DNA of 64,000 bases from Flavobacterium pectinovorum. Its GTDB lineage: Bacteria; Bacteroidota; Bacteroidia; Flavobacteriales; Flavobacteriaceae. The DNA lies in assembly GCF_022802975.1 (NCBI RefSeq), contig NZ_JAFEVZ010000006.1, forward strand, positions 1 through 64,000, in the 5' to 3' direction. The notes under the pieces were generated by a model. That model had not been told where the DNA came from. It ran no database searches and saw only the letters and a program-made list of their open reading frames with translations. This document shows positions 1 through 9,311 of this stretch, piece by piece. Made by a program: the position numbers and the translations under genes. Numbering within the stretch: the stretch's first letter is position 1; each line of letters opens with the position of its first letter.

Positions 1-1709
1 TTGTACAGCCTACTTGCGCCATTCCAACAGGAACAATTACCATTGCTTCTCAAACCGGAATGGAATATAGCCTGAACGGAACAACTTATCAAACCTCAAA
101 TATATTTGCAGGACTTGCTCCAAATAATTACACCCTGTATGTTCGAAATAACCTCGACGGAACTTGCGCCACTAATTCAGGAGCAACAACTGTAAAAATC
201 AGTACGGTACCAACTGCTCCGTCAATCCCAACAACCTTAAATGTTGTACAGCCTACTTGCGCCATTCCAACAGGAACAATTACCATTGCTTCTCAAACCG
301 GAATGGAATATAGCCTGAACGGAACAACTTATCAAACCTCAAATATATTTGCAGGACTTGCTCCAAATAACTATACATTATATGTTAGAAATACTCTGGA
401 CGGAACTTGCGCTACTAATTCCGGAACAACAACTGTAAAAATCAATCCGGTACCAACTGCTCCATCAATCCCAACAACTTCAAGTGTTGTACAGCCTACT
501 TGTGCCATCCCAACAGGAACAATTACCATTGCTTCTCAAACCGGAATGGAATATAGTTTGAACGGAACAACTTATCAAACCTCAAATATATTTGCAGGAC
601 TTGCTCCAAACAACTATACATTATATATTAGAAATACTCTGGACGGAACTTGTGCTACTAATTCCGGAGCAACAACTGTAAAAATCAATCCGGTACCAAC
701 TGCTCCATCAATCCCAACAGCTTCAAATGTTGTACAGCCTACTTGTGCCATTCCAACAGGAACAATTACCATTGCTTCCCAAACCGGAATGGAGTATAGT
801 TTGAATGGGACAACTTATCAAACCTCAAATGTGTTTGCCGGACTTACACCAAACAACTACACCCTATATGTTCGAAATACTCTGGACGGAACTTGTTCAA
901 TTACATCAACAGGCGCAACCACTATAAATACAAATCCTTTATTACCTGTTAATCCAACTGTTTTAAATGTAATTCAGCCTACTTGTAACATTCCTTTTGG
1001 AACAATAGAAATCGTAAGTATGCCTGATGTAGAATATAGCATTGGCAATGGTTATCAGAACAATCCAGTATTTTCAAATTTGGTACCAGCCAACTATAAG
1101 ATAAGTGTTCGAAACAAGAATAATATTACTTGTGAAACTTTTGGTTCTGATCAATTAATAAATGTAATACCATCAGATATTCAATTTGAATCGTCTTGGA
1201 CTTGTCAATCTAACAAATATGAAATAACTGCTAGTCCGTTATCAAATTCATATGACCCTACTAATGTTGAATATATCTGGAAAGATAAAAACGAAAACAT
1301 CATCGGAACCAATTCAAAAGTTTTAAATGTAACTGATGTTGTAAACGCTACCGCCGAAACAGAAACTTTTCCATTAGTGTATAACCTTACCATAAAATCA
1401 AATACAACTGGTTGTGAAACGACTTCAGGAATCACGATAGAATCTATTTACTGTGAAATTCAAAAAGGAATTTCTCCAGATGGAAACGGTTTAAATGATT
1501 TTTTTGATTTAAGATTAATGGAAGTAAAAAAGTTGGAAATATTTAATCGGTACGGAATTCGAGTATACAATCAATCTAATTATACTGATCAATGGAATGG
1601 GCAATCGAATAATGGTGAAGCACTTCCAAGCGCCACGTATTATTATGTTATAGAATTTAACAATGGTGAATCAAAAACAGGCTGGATTTATTTAATTAGA
1701 GACAATTAA
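1..1709 (+). CDS. Secreted repeat protein with T9SS type B (gliding-associated) C-terminal domain, 5' end outside window
   Basis: The reading frame is open from the first base, so this is the C-terminal part of a larger protein. About 315 residues consist of 81-residue repeats (units starting near 3, 246, 489, 732 and a divergent one near 972). Each repeat carries two conserved cysteines, in TCAIP and GTCA contexts, and a YSLNGTTYQ core. A non-repetitive domain follows. The last ~85 residues (from GISPDGNGLNDFF to WIYLIRDN) match the gliding motility-associated C-terminal domain used as a type B sorting signal for type IX secretion. The protein is therefore expected to be exported to the cell surface as an adhesin-like filament. 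The PorP/SprF-like gene directly downstream is its likely dedicated outer-membrane partner. The ligand is not evident. Confidence 0.85.
   Translation, partial: VQPTCAIPTGTITIASQTGMEYSLNGTTYQTSNIFAGLAPNNYTLYVRNNLDGTCATNSGATTVKISTVPTAPSIPTTLNVVQPTCAIPTGTITIASQTGMEYSLNGTTYQTSNIFAGLAPNNYTLYVRNTLDGTCATNSGTTTVKINPVPTAPSIPTTSSVVQPTCAIPTGTITIASQTGMEYSLNGTTYQTSNIFAGLAPNNYTLYIRNTLDGTCATNSGATTVKINPVPTAPSIPTASNVVQPTCAIPTGTITIASQTGMEYSLNGTTYQTSNVFAGLTPNNYTLYVRNTLDGTCSITSTGATTINTNPLLPVNPTVLNVIQPTCNIPFGTIEIVSMPDVEYSIGNGYQNNPVFSNLVPANYKISVRNKNNITCETFGSDQLINVIPSDIQFESSWTCQSNKYEITASPLSNSYDPTNVEYIWKDKNENIIGTNSKVLNVTDVVNATAETETFPLVYNLTIKSNTTGCETTSGITIESIYCEIQKGISPDGNGLNDFFDLRLMEVKKLEIFNRYGIRVYNQSNYTDQWNGQSNNGEALPSATYYYVIEFNNGESKTGWIYLIRDN
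3..971 (+). repeat. Four near-identical 243-bp tandem repeats inside the adhesin gene
   Basis: Units begin at 3, 246, 489 and 732, an exact 243-bp period (81 codons). A fifth unit from about 972 is diverged and one codon shorter in phase. The four copies differ by only a few bases, which suggests recent duplication or gene conversion. The repeat probably continues upstream of the window. Confidence 0.93.
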
Positions 1710-1856
1710 TAAACCCATTTTAAGATTAGGCTTCCTTTTTTTTAGAAAAACTGCTATAAGTAAAATCTCAATTAATAATGGTTTTACTTATGCAAACACC
1801 AATAAACATTAAGGTGGTAATTTAATACAACCACTAAAAAATAAATTTTACTGACT

Positions 1857-2774
1857 ATGAATAAAATTTTACTGACTACCATATTGTTTTTAGTTCTTAT
1901 TATTGATCTTAAGGCACAACAAGATCCACAATATACACAATACATGTATAATATGAATGTTATTAACCCTGCTTATGCAGGAACAAAAGAGCATCTTACC
2001 TTTGGACTACTATATAGGAAACAATGGATGAATATTGAAGACGCACCAACTTCTTTTACTTTTTACGGAGAAGGGGCTGCTGGAAAAAATATTGGACTTG
2101 GGTTATCAATTATTGCTGATGAAATTGGGCCAATAACTGAGCAAAATGTTTATGGAGATTTTGCCTATAAATTAAGATTAGGTGAAAATAGTAATTTATC
2201 GTTTGGAATTAAAGCAGGAGCGACATTTCAAAAAGTTGATTTCTCCAAAATCATTCCAACGTTACCAGATCCTTCAGAAGGGATTTTTGGCAAAAACAGT
2301 AATGATGTGACCTTAAATATAGGAACTGGTGTATTTTATTACACCGACAAATATTATGTTTCATTTTCAGTGCCTAATTTAATAAAATCAGCTCACCTGG
2401 ATTATGATGGTAAAAAATATGGTTCAGATGTATCTCATTATTTTTTGACTGGAGGTTATGTTTTTGATCTGAATCCAAATCTAAAATTTAAACCATCTTT
2501 CTTATTAAAATCAGCATTTAATGTTCCCGCTTCACTGGATGTTTCTTCTAATTTTTTATATCAGGAAAAAGTTGAATTTGGCGCAACTTATAGACTGCAA
2601 GATAGCTTTGGTTTGCTAGTCAATTTTAACGTTACTCGCGATTTAAGAATAGGGTATGCTTATGACCACATTATTTCAGACTTAAACATTTCTGCCTCTT
2701 CATCTCATGAGATAATTCTATTGTATGACTTTTTACCTGTCAAAAAAGTTTCACGATCTCCTAGATTTTTCTAA
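1857..2774 (+). CDS. PorP/SprF family type IX secretion outer-membrane protein
   Basis: The 305-residue protein has a signal peptide (about residues 1-20, ending at KAQ) and begins its mature part with QDPQYTQYMYNMNVINPAYAG, the hallmark of the PorP/SprF family. The rest is rich in alternating beta strands, as in a small outer-membrane barrel. In Flavobacterium johnsoniae, SprF is needed for surface delivery of the adhesin SprB encoded next to it. Here the gene lies 147 bp downstream of an adhesin with a type B sorting domain and 18 bp upstream of an OmpA-family gene. It is one of the usual multiple paralogues, so it should not be named porP or sprF without a tree. Confidence 0.9.
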   Translation: MNKILLTTILFLVLIIDLKAQQDPQYTQYMYNMNVINPAYAGTKEHLTFGLLYRKQWMNIEDAPTSFTFYGEGAAGKNIGLGLSIIADEIGPITEQNVYGDFAYKLRLGENSNLSFGIKAGATFQKVDFSKIIPTLPDPSEGIFGKNSNDVTLNIGTGVFYYTDKYYVSFSVPNLIKSAHLDYDGKKYGSDVSHYFLTGGYVFDLNPNLKFKPSFLLKSAFNVPASLDVSSNFLYQEKVEFGATYRLQDSFGLLVNFNVTRDLRIGYAYDHIISDLNISASSSHEIILLYDFLPVKKVSRSPRFF

Positions 2775-2792
2775 TATCATATTCTAATCAAA

Positions 2793-4658
2793 ATGAAAAA
2801 AATCAATATACTATTATTTTTTATACTCTCAGGTTTTTCACTTTGGGCACAAAACAAATTCACAAAAGTTGCCGATAATTTATTTGAAAGGTTTGAATAT
2901 GTTAAAGCCGCTAAAGAATACTCTCTTTTAGTCGAAAAAGGAAAGTCTGATGGCTATGTTTACAAGCAATTGGGAGAGTGTTATTATAATATGTTTAATA
3001 CCGTTGAATCTGCTAAATGGTATGCTATGGCTATAAAAACAGAGCAAGATGCAGAAACGTATTTTAATTATGCGCAAATGCTAAAAGCAAATATTAAGTA
3101 CGAAGAAGCCAATACTCAAATGAAGGTTTTTGCAGCAAAAGCTCCAACTGATCAACGAGCTATAGCATTTAATAAAAATCCAGATTATTTACCAAGTCTA
3201 ATTGAAAAAGACAAACTTTTTGAAGTAAAATTTTTAGATATAAATTCTGAAAAATCTGATTTTGGAGCCGCACTTTATGGTGATGCTTTATATTTTTCTA
3301 GTGCACGAAAGGATAGTGGAAAAAAATACGGTTGGAATGAAGAGGTGTTTTTAGATATTTACCAATCAAATTTGAAAGCTGATGGAAGTTTTTCTGAACC
3401 TACGCCTGTTTCAGAGCTGAATACCACATATCATGAAGGACCTGTAAGTATAACATCAGATGGGAATACTATTTATTTTTCCAGCGAAAGTTTTAATTCT
3501 AAACTATATGAAAAAAATAATGCTAAACGGTTAAAGTTTGGACAAGTCCATTTATTTAAAGCTACAAAAAAAAATGAAAAATGGGATGCAATAACCGCAA
3601 TGCCCTTTAATGATAAAAAATACTCAACCAGCAATCCATCAATTGACAAAGAGGGCAAAACTTTATATTTTTCATCTAATATGCCAGGTTCAATAGGCGG
3701 GACAGATATTTGGAAAGTACAAGTAAATAACGATGGAACGTATGGGACTCCCGAGAACTTAGGAGATAAAATTAATACTCCCGGAGATGAAAATTTCCCT
3801 TTTATAACAGATGATAATGTACTGTATTTTGCTTCCAATGGGTTAACCGGTTTTGGAGGATTGGATGTATTTATTGTGGATTTGAAAAAAAATGATTTCC
3901 CAATCAACGCAGGGAAACCAGTAAATACTGAAAAAGACGATTTTGCATTGACATATAATACAACCCGGAAGTTAGGTTATCTTTCCAGCAACAGATCTGG
4001 CGAAGATCATATTTATTCCTCAATACCAATTTGCAAAGGCAAAATAAAAGTTGTGGTTAAGAATTTGAATGACGACTCACTTTTACCAAATTCAAAAGTG
4101 CTTATTTTGGATGAAAACAATAACGTAATCGGAACTCAGGTAACCAATGAAAATGGTGAGGTAATTTATGATGTTGACTGCGAAAAAATATACATAATTG
4201 AAGCCTATAAAGATGGTTATGTTACAGCCAAAACTTCTTTAGAAAAATTAACCGGAGGCACTATTGTTGTTAATATTTCTATTAAGCCTATTGATGTCAT
4301 TATTACCGAAACTGAAATTATTTTAAATCCAATTTATTTTGATTTTGATAAAAGTAACATCACCAAACAGGGAGCCGAGGAACTTGACAAGCTAGTTTAT
4401 GTCATGTCACAAAATGATACGTTAAAGATTTATGTAAAATCGCATACAGACTCAAGAGGAGATGATAAATACAATTTAAACCTTTCAGATAAGAGAGCTA
4501 AATCGACCGTTCAATACGTAATTTCAAAAGGAATAGATGCATCTCGCATTTCAGGTAAAGGATTTGGAGAAACTGAACTCAAAATAGATTGTAAAAATAA
4601 TTGTACAGAAGAACAAAATGCTATAAATAGAAGGTCTGAGTTTCTATTGGTGAAGTAA
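2793..4658 (+). CDS. OmpA family protein with WD40-like (PD40) and carboxypeptidase-regulatory-like domains
   Basis: The 621-residue protein has a signal peptide (to about LWAQ, residue 20). It then has a TPR-like helical region (about 25-110), a PD40 beta-propeller region (about 150-400, with repeated LYFSS and IYFSS blades) and a small Ig-like regulatory domain (about 415-495). It ends with an OmpA peptidoglycan-binding domain (about 505-621). The OmpA domain keeps the SHTDSRG and SDKRA elements whose Asp and Arg bind diaminopimelate. This architecture is typical of the third gene of adhesin-PorP-OmpA sets in Bacteroidota. It probably anchors the secretion partner to the cell wall. It follows the PorP-like gene by 18 bp and is likely in the same operon. 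Confidence 0.88.
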   Translation: MKKINILLFFILSGFSLWAQNKFTKVADNLFERFEYVKAAKEYSLLVEKGKSDGYVYKQLGECYYNMFNTVESAKWYAMAIKTEQDAETYFNYAQMLKANIKYEEANTQMKVFAAKAPTDQRAIAFNKNPDYLPSLIEKDKLFEVKFLDINSEKSDFGAALYGDALYFSSARKDSGKKYGWNEEVFLDIYQSNLKADGSFSEPTPVSELNTTYHEGPVSITSDGNTIYFSSESFNSKLYEKNNAKRLKFGQVHLFKATKKNEKWDAITAMPFNDKKYSTSNPSIDKEGKTLYFSSNMPGSIGGTDIWKVQVNNDGTYGTPENLGDKINTPGDENFPFITDDNVLYFASNGLTGFGGLDVFIVDLKKNDFPINAGKPVNTEKDDFALTYNTTRKLGYLSSNRSGEDHIYSSIPICKGKIKVVVKNLNDDSLLPNSKVLILDENNNVIGTQVTNENGEVIYDVDCEKIYIIEAYKDGYVTAKTSLEKLTGGTIVVNISIKPIDVIITETEIILNPIYFDFDKSNITKQGAEELDKLVYVMSQNDTLKIYVKSHTDSRGDDKYNLNLSDKRAKSTVQYVISKGIDASRISGKGFGETELKIDCKNNCTEEQNAINRRSEFLLVK

Positions 4659-5018
4659 TAAACGATTACAAAGCATTATTTTAAAAATAACAAAGCATTC
4701 CTTAATTATTTAGTCTCTGCAAACTTTTCAAAACTATAGCTTTTTCATAAAAAATTATAATCTTGAAAAGTAACTAATATATTAGTTTTCAATACAATAT
4801 ACAAAAACCACTTTGCTAAAAAACCAATAAAATACGGCAATAAAAAACTTAAAAATAAGAACATCTTTCAATACAATTAAAAAAGGACATAAGTTAAAAC
4901 CTGAAATATTTAAAATAATACCAAGTGAATTTAAAAACAATATCCTAAATTTGAATTTAAATTAACTCGCATCAAAACGTTGTAAAACTCGACAGTTAAA
5001 CAACTACACGAATAAGCT
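4659..5018. other. AT-rich intergenic region upstream of thyA
   Basis: I see no coding frame of note and no strong hairpin in these 360 bases. The only recognisable signal is a TAnnTTTG element near 4946 that could serve thyA. Confidence 0.5.
4946..4953 (+). promoter_or_regulatory. Possible thyA promoter -7 element (TAAATTTG)
   Basis: The octamer matches the Bacteroidota -7 consensus TAnnTTTG and lies 65 bases before the thyA start. No clear TTG -33 element is seen at 17-19 bases upstream. Confidence 0.4.
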
Positions 5019-5870
5019 ATGAAACAATACTTGGATTTAGTAAAACACGTTTTAGAAAACGGAAACCAAAAAGGAGACCGAACAGGAACAGGAACAAAAA
5101 GTGTTTTTGGTTACCAGATGCGTTTTGATTTAAGTGAAGGATTTCCAATGGTTACAACCAAAAAACTACATTTAAAATCTATCATTTACGAATTACTTTG
5201 GTTTTTAAAAGGTGATACCAATATAAAATATCTTCAGGAAAACGGAGTGAAAATTTGGGATGCATGGGCTGATTCAAATGGTGATTTAGGACCTGTCTAC
5301 GGACATCAATGGCGAAATTGGAATAGCGAAGAAATCGACCAGATTTCTGAATTGATTACAGAACTAAAAACAAACCCTAATAGCCGAAGAATGTTGGTTT
5401 CAGCATGGAACCCTTCTGTTTTACCGGACACAAAAAAAACTTTTGAAGAAAATGTTGCTAATAACAAAGCCGCTTTACCACCTTGTCACGCTTTTTTTCA
5501 GTTTTATGTTACAAGTCCAGATATTGAAAAAGGCGAAACAAAAGGAAAACTTTCCTGTCAGTTATACCAGCGAAGTGCAGATATCTTTTTAGGCGTTCCT
5601 TTTAACATTGCTTCTTATGCATTATTGACTATGATGATTGCCCAGGTTTGCGATTTAGAATATGGTGAATTCATTCATACCTTTGGCGACGCACACATTT
5701 ACAACAATCATTTTGAGCAATTGGAATTACAATTAACCCGTGAGCCAAAACCATTACCAAAAATGATTTTAAATCCTGAAATCAAAAATATCTTTGATTT
5801 TGACTATAATGACTTTACGCTTTTAGATTACGAACCTCATGCAGGGATAAAAGGAAGTGTTGCCGTATAA
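5019..5870 (+). CDS. thyA: Thymidylate synthase
   Basis: This is a 283-residue ThyA that converts dUMP to dTMP using methylene-tetrahydrofolate. Visible family signatures are [11 protein letters not shown] near the N-terminus, [10 protein letters not shown], the catalytic PPCH (Cys156), [21 protein letters not shown], and the C-terminal [13 protein letters not shown]. The family ends in Val or Ile after Ala, as here. Compared with the E. coli enzyme there is extra sequence just before the catalytic loop (around [12 protein letters not shown]), a common variation in flavobacteria. The gene ends at a strong terminator. folA lies about 0.9 kb downstream, so both halves of the dTMP/folate cycle are close together. 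Confidence 0.97.
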   Translation: MKQYLDLVKHVLENGNQKGDRTGTGTKSVFGYQMRFDLSEGFPMVTTKKLHLKSIIYELLWFLKGDTNIKYLQENGVKIWDAWADSNGDLGPVYGHQWRNWNSEEIDQISELITELKTNPNSRRMLVSAWNPSVLPDTKKTFEENVANNKAALPPCHAFFQFYVTSPDIEKGETKGKLSCQLYQRSADIFLGVPFNIASYALLTMMIAQVCDLEYGEFIHTFGDAHIYNNHFEQLELQLTREPKPLPKMILNPEIKNIFDFDYNDFTLLDYEPHAGIKGSVAV

Positions 5871-5875
5871 TTAAT

Positions 5876-5912
5876 AAAAAAAATCGCTTGAAAATTTCAA
5901 GCGATTTTTTTT
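5876..5912. terminator. Bidirectional intrinsic terminator between thyA and the CBM48 gene
   Basis: A palindrome built on AATCGCTTGAAA/TTTCAAGCGATT is flanked by an A-tract on the left and a T-tract on the right. It can end both convergent transcripts. Confidence 0.85.
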
Positions 5913-5920
5913 ATTAATTT

Positions 5921-6217
5921 TTATACTACTATCACACTATTTTCACTTCCTGCAAAATCGTTCCATTTATAAGAATCTGCTTCAGGTTCGTTAACATAGA
6001 GTCCGTCTACTACATATTTAAACTCATAAATAGCATCTTTTACCAAATCATAAGTAGCTTTAAAAGTTCCATTTTTTAGCTTACTGAGAGTTCCTTCTTC
6101 TATGTTCCAATTATTAAAATCTCCTACTACTGCTACTGAATCAGCGTCTTTGGCATCAATTGAAAAAGTAACTTTAACAACTGGCTTCGTTTTTATAAAT
6201 TGCTTTTTTAAAGACAT
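5921..6217 (-). CDS. Small isoamylase-early-set / glycogen-binding (CBM48) domain protein
   Basis: This 98-residue protein is nearly all one beta-sandwich domain. The segment VTFSIDAKDADSVAVVGDFNNWN and the following YEFKYVVDG match the early-set (E-set/AMPK1-CBM-like) fold that binds glucans. No catalytic domain is attached and no signal peptide is seen, so it is probably cytosolic. Single-domain proteins of this kind are common in Flavobacteriaceae, but their role is not established. Binding to glycogen or another alpha-glucan is inferred from the fold only. Confidence 0.75.
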   Translation of the reverse strand: MSLKKQFIKTKPVVKVTFSIDAKDADSVAVVGDFNNWNIEEGTLSKLKNGTFKATYDLVKDAIYEFKYVVDGLYVNEPEADSYKWNDFAGSENSVIVV

Positions 6218-6455
6218 AACTATTTAACTTTTAGGTTTATACATCAAAGTTCGCAAAATCATTTGAGTAAACAATGCTTCTTAATATGATTTACGATAAT
6301 AGCAATTACAAACATTATTTTTATAGTATTACTATTTTTAAGCTTCTAAATTTATTTTTTCGGATTTTCAGCCAATTTCGAAACAAATATTATTTATCCA
6401 AAATAGCGTGTTTTCAAAATAAATTATAACTTTATAACCTTATTTTGAAATAATT

Positions 6456-6800
6456 ATGGAAAAAGAAGCGCATGAACAATACGAGTACGCTCGTAAAAGA
6501 ATCAGACAAAAAAAGATACTATATTTTCATTTTGTTCTTTTTCTGTTAGGGAGTTTATTTTTATTTGTGGCTAATAGATTTTTTGGTTTTAGCATTGGAA
6601 CAGAGCAAAATTGGTGCATTTGGATTATTACTTTATGGTTTTTTATCTTTATTTTGCACTTCATAAAAATCTATATTACGGATAGATTTATGAACAAGAA
6701 ATGGGAAAGAGAGCAGATTGACCGATTAATTGCTCTTCAACAAAAGAGAATCAATCAATTAGAATCCTCTATCAACGACAATCCTGAAAATAAAATCTAG
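6456..6800 (+). CDS. 2TM domain-containing membrane protein
   Basis: The 114-residue protein has a charged N-terminal helix (HEQYEYARKRIRQKK), two hydrophobic segments (about 22-42 and 52-72) separated by a short loop, and a charged coiled C-terminus (KKWEREQIDRLI). This matches the 2TM domain found alone or at the N-terminus of some histidine kinases in Bacteroidota. The gene lies 11 bp before folA and is probably co-transcribed with it. No function is known for the stand-alone form. Confidence 0.75.
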   Translation: MEKEAHEQYEYARKRIRQKKILYFHFVLFLLGSLFLFVANRFFGFSIGTEQNWCIWIITLWFFIFILHFIKIYITDRFMNKKWEREQIDRLIALQQKRINQLESSINDNPENKI

Positions 6801-6811
6801 TTTAATACACT

Positions 6812-7294
6812 ATGCTTATAATGATAGCGGCTGTTGCCGAAAACAATGCCCTGGGGAAAAAAAACAAATTAGTTTGGCATCTCCCAAATGATTTCAAAAG
6901 ATTTAAATCTCTTACTACCAATCACCACATCATAATGGGAAGAAAAACTTTTGAAAGCTTTCCAAAACCTTTACCTAACAGAACCCACATTGTAATATCC
7001 CGCCAGGAGAACTATAACCCGGGAGGTTGTACAGTTGTTGACAATATTGAAAAAGCGATTGCACTTTGCCCGGAAAATGAAGATTCTTATATTATAGGAG
7101 GTGGAGAAATTTATACCTTAGGATTACAATATGCTGACATAATTGAAATAACACGCGTACATCATGCTTTTGACGCTGATGCATTTTTTCCTAAAATCAA
7201 TGAAAGAGAATGGCAGTTAGTAGAATCTGAAGAAAATCTCAAAGACGAAACCCATCTTTATGATTATACTTATGAAACATACATTAAAAAATAA
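6812..7294 (+). CDS. folA: Dihydrofolate reductase
   Basis: The 160-residue protein reduces dihydrofolate to tetrahydrofolate with NADPH. Family motifs are visible: IAAVAENNALGKKNKLVWHLPNDF at the N-terminus (W and D of the active site), IIMGRKTFESFP for cofactor binding, and YIIGGGEIYTLGL. The length fits bacterial FolA. It follows the 2TM gene closely and ends at an intrinsic terminator. It acts with ThyA, encoded nearby, to keep dTMP synthesis running. Confidence 0.96.
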   Translation: MLIMIAAVAENNALGKKNKLVWHLPNDFKRFKSLTTNHHIIMGRKTFESFPKPLPNRTHIVISRQENYNPGGCTVVDNIEKAIALCPENEDSYIIGGGEIYTLGLQYADIIEITRVHHAFDADAFFPKINEREWQLVESEENLKDETHLYDYTYETYIKK

Positions 7295-7295
7295 A

Positions 7296-7328
7296 AAAAC
7301 ATCCTCAATTGCTTGAGGATGTTTTTAT
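7296..7328 (+). terminator. Intrinsic terminator of folA
   Basis: The stem ACATCCTCAA/TTGAGGATGT with a TTGC loop sits directly after the folA stop and is followed by a T-tract. The A-tract on its left could also serve the converging transcript. Confidence 0.85.
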
Positions 7329-7354
7329 TTTAATCCAATGATTAGAGCAATGAC

Positions 7355-7672
7355 CTACTCCAGAAACAATATTTGATAACATAAAATAAAAATTACAAAT
7401 ATTAAAAATACTCCTGAGAGGAATATGATAACATTTGATATTTTTTGAGAGTACATCTCAAAAAAACCCTTAATACCAAATACCACGAAGGTACTAAAGG
7501 CAAAGAAAATTAAAATTTCCAAAAACAAATTTAATCCTAAGAACGTATTTTGCACTTTAAATATAATACTGCTCTCAAAAACAGCACTTTCAAAACAGCT
7601 TACAAGAACAAACGAGATGCTAAGCACAAGAAGCACCCATTTGATTTGGGTCATTGTATCTCTATTTATCAT
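7355..7672 (-). CDS. Hypothetical membrane protein
   Basis: I do not recognise a family. The open frame extends to a GTG at 7738. The ATG at 7672 (or a second one at 7654) gives a better start because the protein then opens with a hydrophobic segment (WVLLVLSISFVLVSC). Two more likely membrane spans follow (FLEILIFFAFSTFVVFGI and NVIIFLSGVFLIFVIFILCYQ). The first segment ends in LVSC, which resembles a lipobox, but the later membrane spans argue against a normal lipoprotein. It is a single gene between folA and ubiE. It could be a fast-evolving, lineage-specific gene. Confidence 0.5.
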   Translation of the reverse strand: MINRDTMTQIKWVLLVLSISFVLVSCFESAVFESSIIFKVQNTFLGLNLFLEILIFFAFSTFVVFGIKGFFEMYSQKISNVIIFLSGVFLIFVIFILCYQILFLE

Positions 7673-7806
7673 TGAAAAAATATTAACATTTTTACAGATG
7701 CTAAATTGACCAATAAATACTTCACCTACAATACCCACTTTTAGTGATTTTACAAAATAATCCCTAATATCTAAAAAACATTTTCTATCCTAATTAAGAA
7801 ACACAA

Positions 7807-7835
7807 TTGCAGTTAAATACTTTATGTTATATTTG
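7807..7835 (+). promoter_or_regulatory. Promoter of ubiE (TTG-N18-TATATTTG)
   Basis: TTG at 7807-7809 and TATATTTG at 7828-7835 fit the Bacteroidota -33/-7 consensus with an 18-base spacer. The ubiE ATG lies 15 bases further on, implying a very short leader. Confidence 0.7.
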
Positions 7836-7849
7836 CGTAAATAAAAAAA

Positions 7850-8581
7850 ATGTCTGAAAAAATAACTCCGTACAAAAACTCAACATTAGGCAAAAAAGAA
7901 CAAGTTGCACAAATGTTTGATACTATATCAGGAAACTACGATAATTTAAACCGTGTAATTTCGTTTGGAATAGATGTAAAATGGCGTAAAAAAGTTTTGA
8001 AAATAGTTTCTGATTCGAAACCAAAAATCATACTTGACATTGCTACCGGAACCGGAGATTTGGCAATTTTGATGGCACAAAGCAATGCCGAAAAAATTAT
8101 TGGTTTAGATATTTCTGCCGGAATGCTGGAAGTTGGAAGAAAAAAAGTAGAAGAAAAAAAACTTTCAGACATTATTGAGTTAATCATCGGCGATTCTGAA
8201 AACATGCCTTTTGAGGATAATTATTTTGACGCTATAACAGTTGGATTTGGCGTTAGAAATTTTGAAAATTTAGAAAAAGGCTTTGCTGAAATTTTAAGAG
8301 TTTTAAAACCAAACGGTGTATTTGTAATTTTAGAAACTTCTGTTCCTGTGAAAACACCTTATAAACAAGGATATCGTTTTTATTCTAAAAACATACTCCC
8401 AATTATAGGAAAATTATTCTCGAAAGATAATTCTGCTTACGGATATTTATCAGAATCTGCAGCAGCTTTTCCGTATGGAGAAGCCCTGAACAATATTTTA
8501 AGAAAAATTGGGTTTATAGATGTTGTGGCAATGCCTCAAACTTTTGGAGTTGCAACCATATATTCTGCTTCTAAAAAATAG
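7850..8581 (+). CDS. ubiE: Demethylmenaquinone methyltransferase
   Basis: The 243-residue class I SAM-dependent methyltransferase carries the UbiE/MenG signatures: [21 protein letters not shown] near the N-terminus, the SAM-binding [20 protein letters not shown], and the C-terminal half with [14 protein letters not shown]. In Bacteroidota the quinone is menaquinone, so the expected reaction is the last step, demethylmenaquinone to menaquinone (also named MenG). The porT gene follows with one base between the stop and the next start, so the two are very likely co-transcribed. Confidence 0.95.
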   Translation: MSEKITPYKNSTLGKKEQVAQMFDTISGNYDNLNRVISFGIDVKWRKKVLKIVSDSKPKIILDIATGTGDLAILMAQSNAEKIIGLDISAGMLEVGRKKVEEKKLSDIIELIIGDSENMPFEDNYFDAITVGFGVRNFENLEKGFAEILRVLKPNGVFVILETSVPVKTPYKQGYRFYSKNILPIIGKLFSKDNSAYGYLSESAAAFPYGEALNNILRKIGFIDVVAMPQTFGVATIYSASKK

Positions 8582-8582
8582 T

Positions 8583-9302
8583 ATGAAAAAAACAGTAGTC
8601 TTAATTTTATTAGTATTATCGACACAAGGATACTCACAATTTGCTAAAAGCATGTTTAGCAAAGATCCTATTATTAACCTGGAAAACTGGCAAAAGCAAC
8701 GCCTGTACTTTGGGTATTATTTAGGTTTTAACAGTTTTGACTTCAAATTTGATTATAAAGAAGTTGCACAGGATATTCAGGTAAAAAAAACAACAGGATT
8801 TAATGTTGGGGTTGTTGCAGATTTAAGGCTGCAGGAATATATCAACTTACGTTTCGAACCTGGTTTATACTACACAAAACGAGATTTACACTTTCCGGGA
8901 GTCGGAAATTCGGAAAATGATTATTTAAGAGAAGTCAATAGTACTTATATTCATTTTCCGTTACTATTGAAGTTTTCAGCTTTGCGTACCGGAAATATTC
9001 GTCCTTATTTAACCGGTGGGCTTTCAACCACTTTAAATTTATCGAGTAATTCAAAATCTAAGGATGATAATTTTGAAGGCACGTTTAGAACTAAATCATG
9101 GAGCTCTGCTTATGAAATCGGTTTTGGTATTGATATTTTTTCAGAATATTTTATTTTTTCACCTTCTATCAGAGGCATGTTTGGCATAACTGATGAATTA
9201 ATTCGTGATAATAAAACACCTGAAAACCCAAATAGTCCTTGGACAGACAATATAGATTCAATGAAATCGAGAGCAATTTTAATAAATTTCACTTTCCACT
9301 AA
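8583..9302 (+). CDS. porT: PorT family outer-membrane protein of the type IX secretion system
   Basis: This is a 239-residue outer-membrane beta-barrel protein with signal peptide MKKTVVLILLVLSTQGYSQ. The frame is open further upstream inside ubiE, but the ATG at 8583, directly after the ubiE stop and followed by a clean signal peptide, is the sensible start. The body (FGYYLGFNSFDFKFDYK, LRFEPGLYYTKRDL, FSALRTGNIRPYLTGG) matches the PorT/SprT family, which is required for type IX secretion. As I recall, the F. johnsoniae orthologue also lies beside ubiE, which strengthens the call. Its place in the translocon is not settled. Confidence 0.88.
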   Translation: MKKTVVLILLVLSTQGYSQFAKSMFSKDPIINLENWQKQRLYFGYYLGFNSFDFKFDYKEVAQDIQVKKTTGFNVGVVADLRLQEYINLRFEPGLYYTKRDLHFPGVGNSENDYLREVNSTYIHFPLLLKFSALRTGNIRPYLTGGLSTTLNLSSNSKSKDDNFEGTFRTKSWSSAYEIGFGIDIFSEYFIFSPSIRGMFGITDELIRDNKTPENPNSPWTDNIDSMKSRAILINFTFH

Positions 9303-9311
9303 AACAAAAAC

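Noticed and set aside
3473..3907. Minus-strand 144-residue frame inside the OmpA-family gene
   Set aside because: The opposite strand carries clear PD40 motifs. This frame is only a by-product of their codons.
8520..8582. Extended start of porT inside ubiE
   Set aside because: The upstream codons overlap the ubiE end and would hide the signal peptide. The ATG at 8583 directly after the ubiE stop is better.
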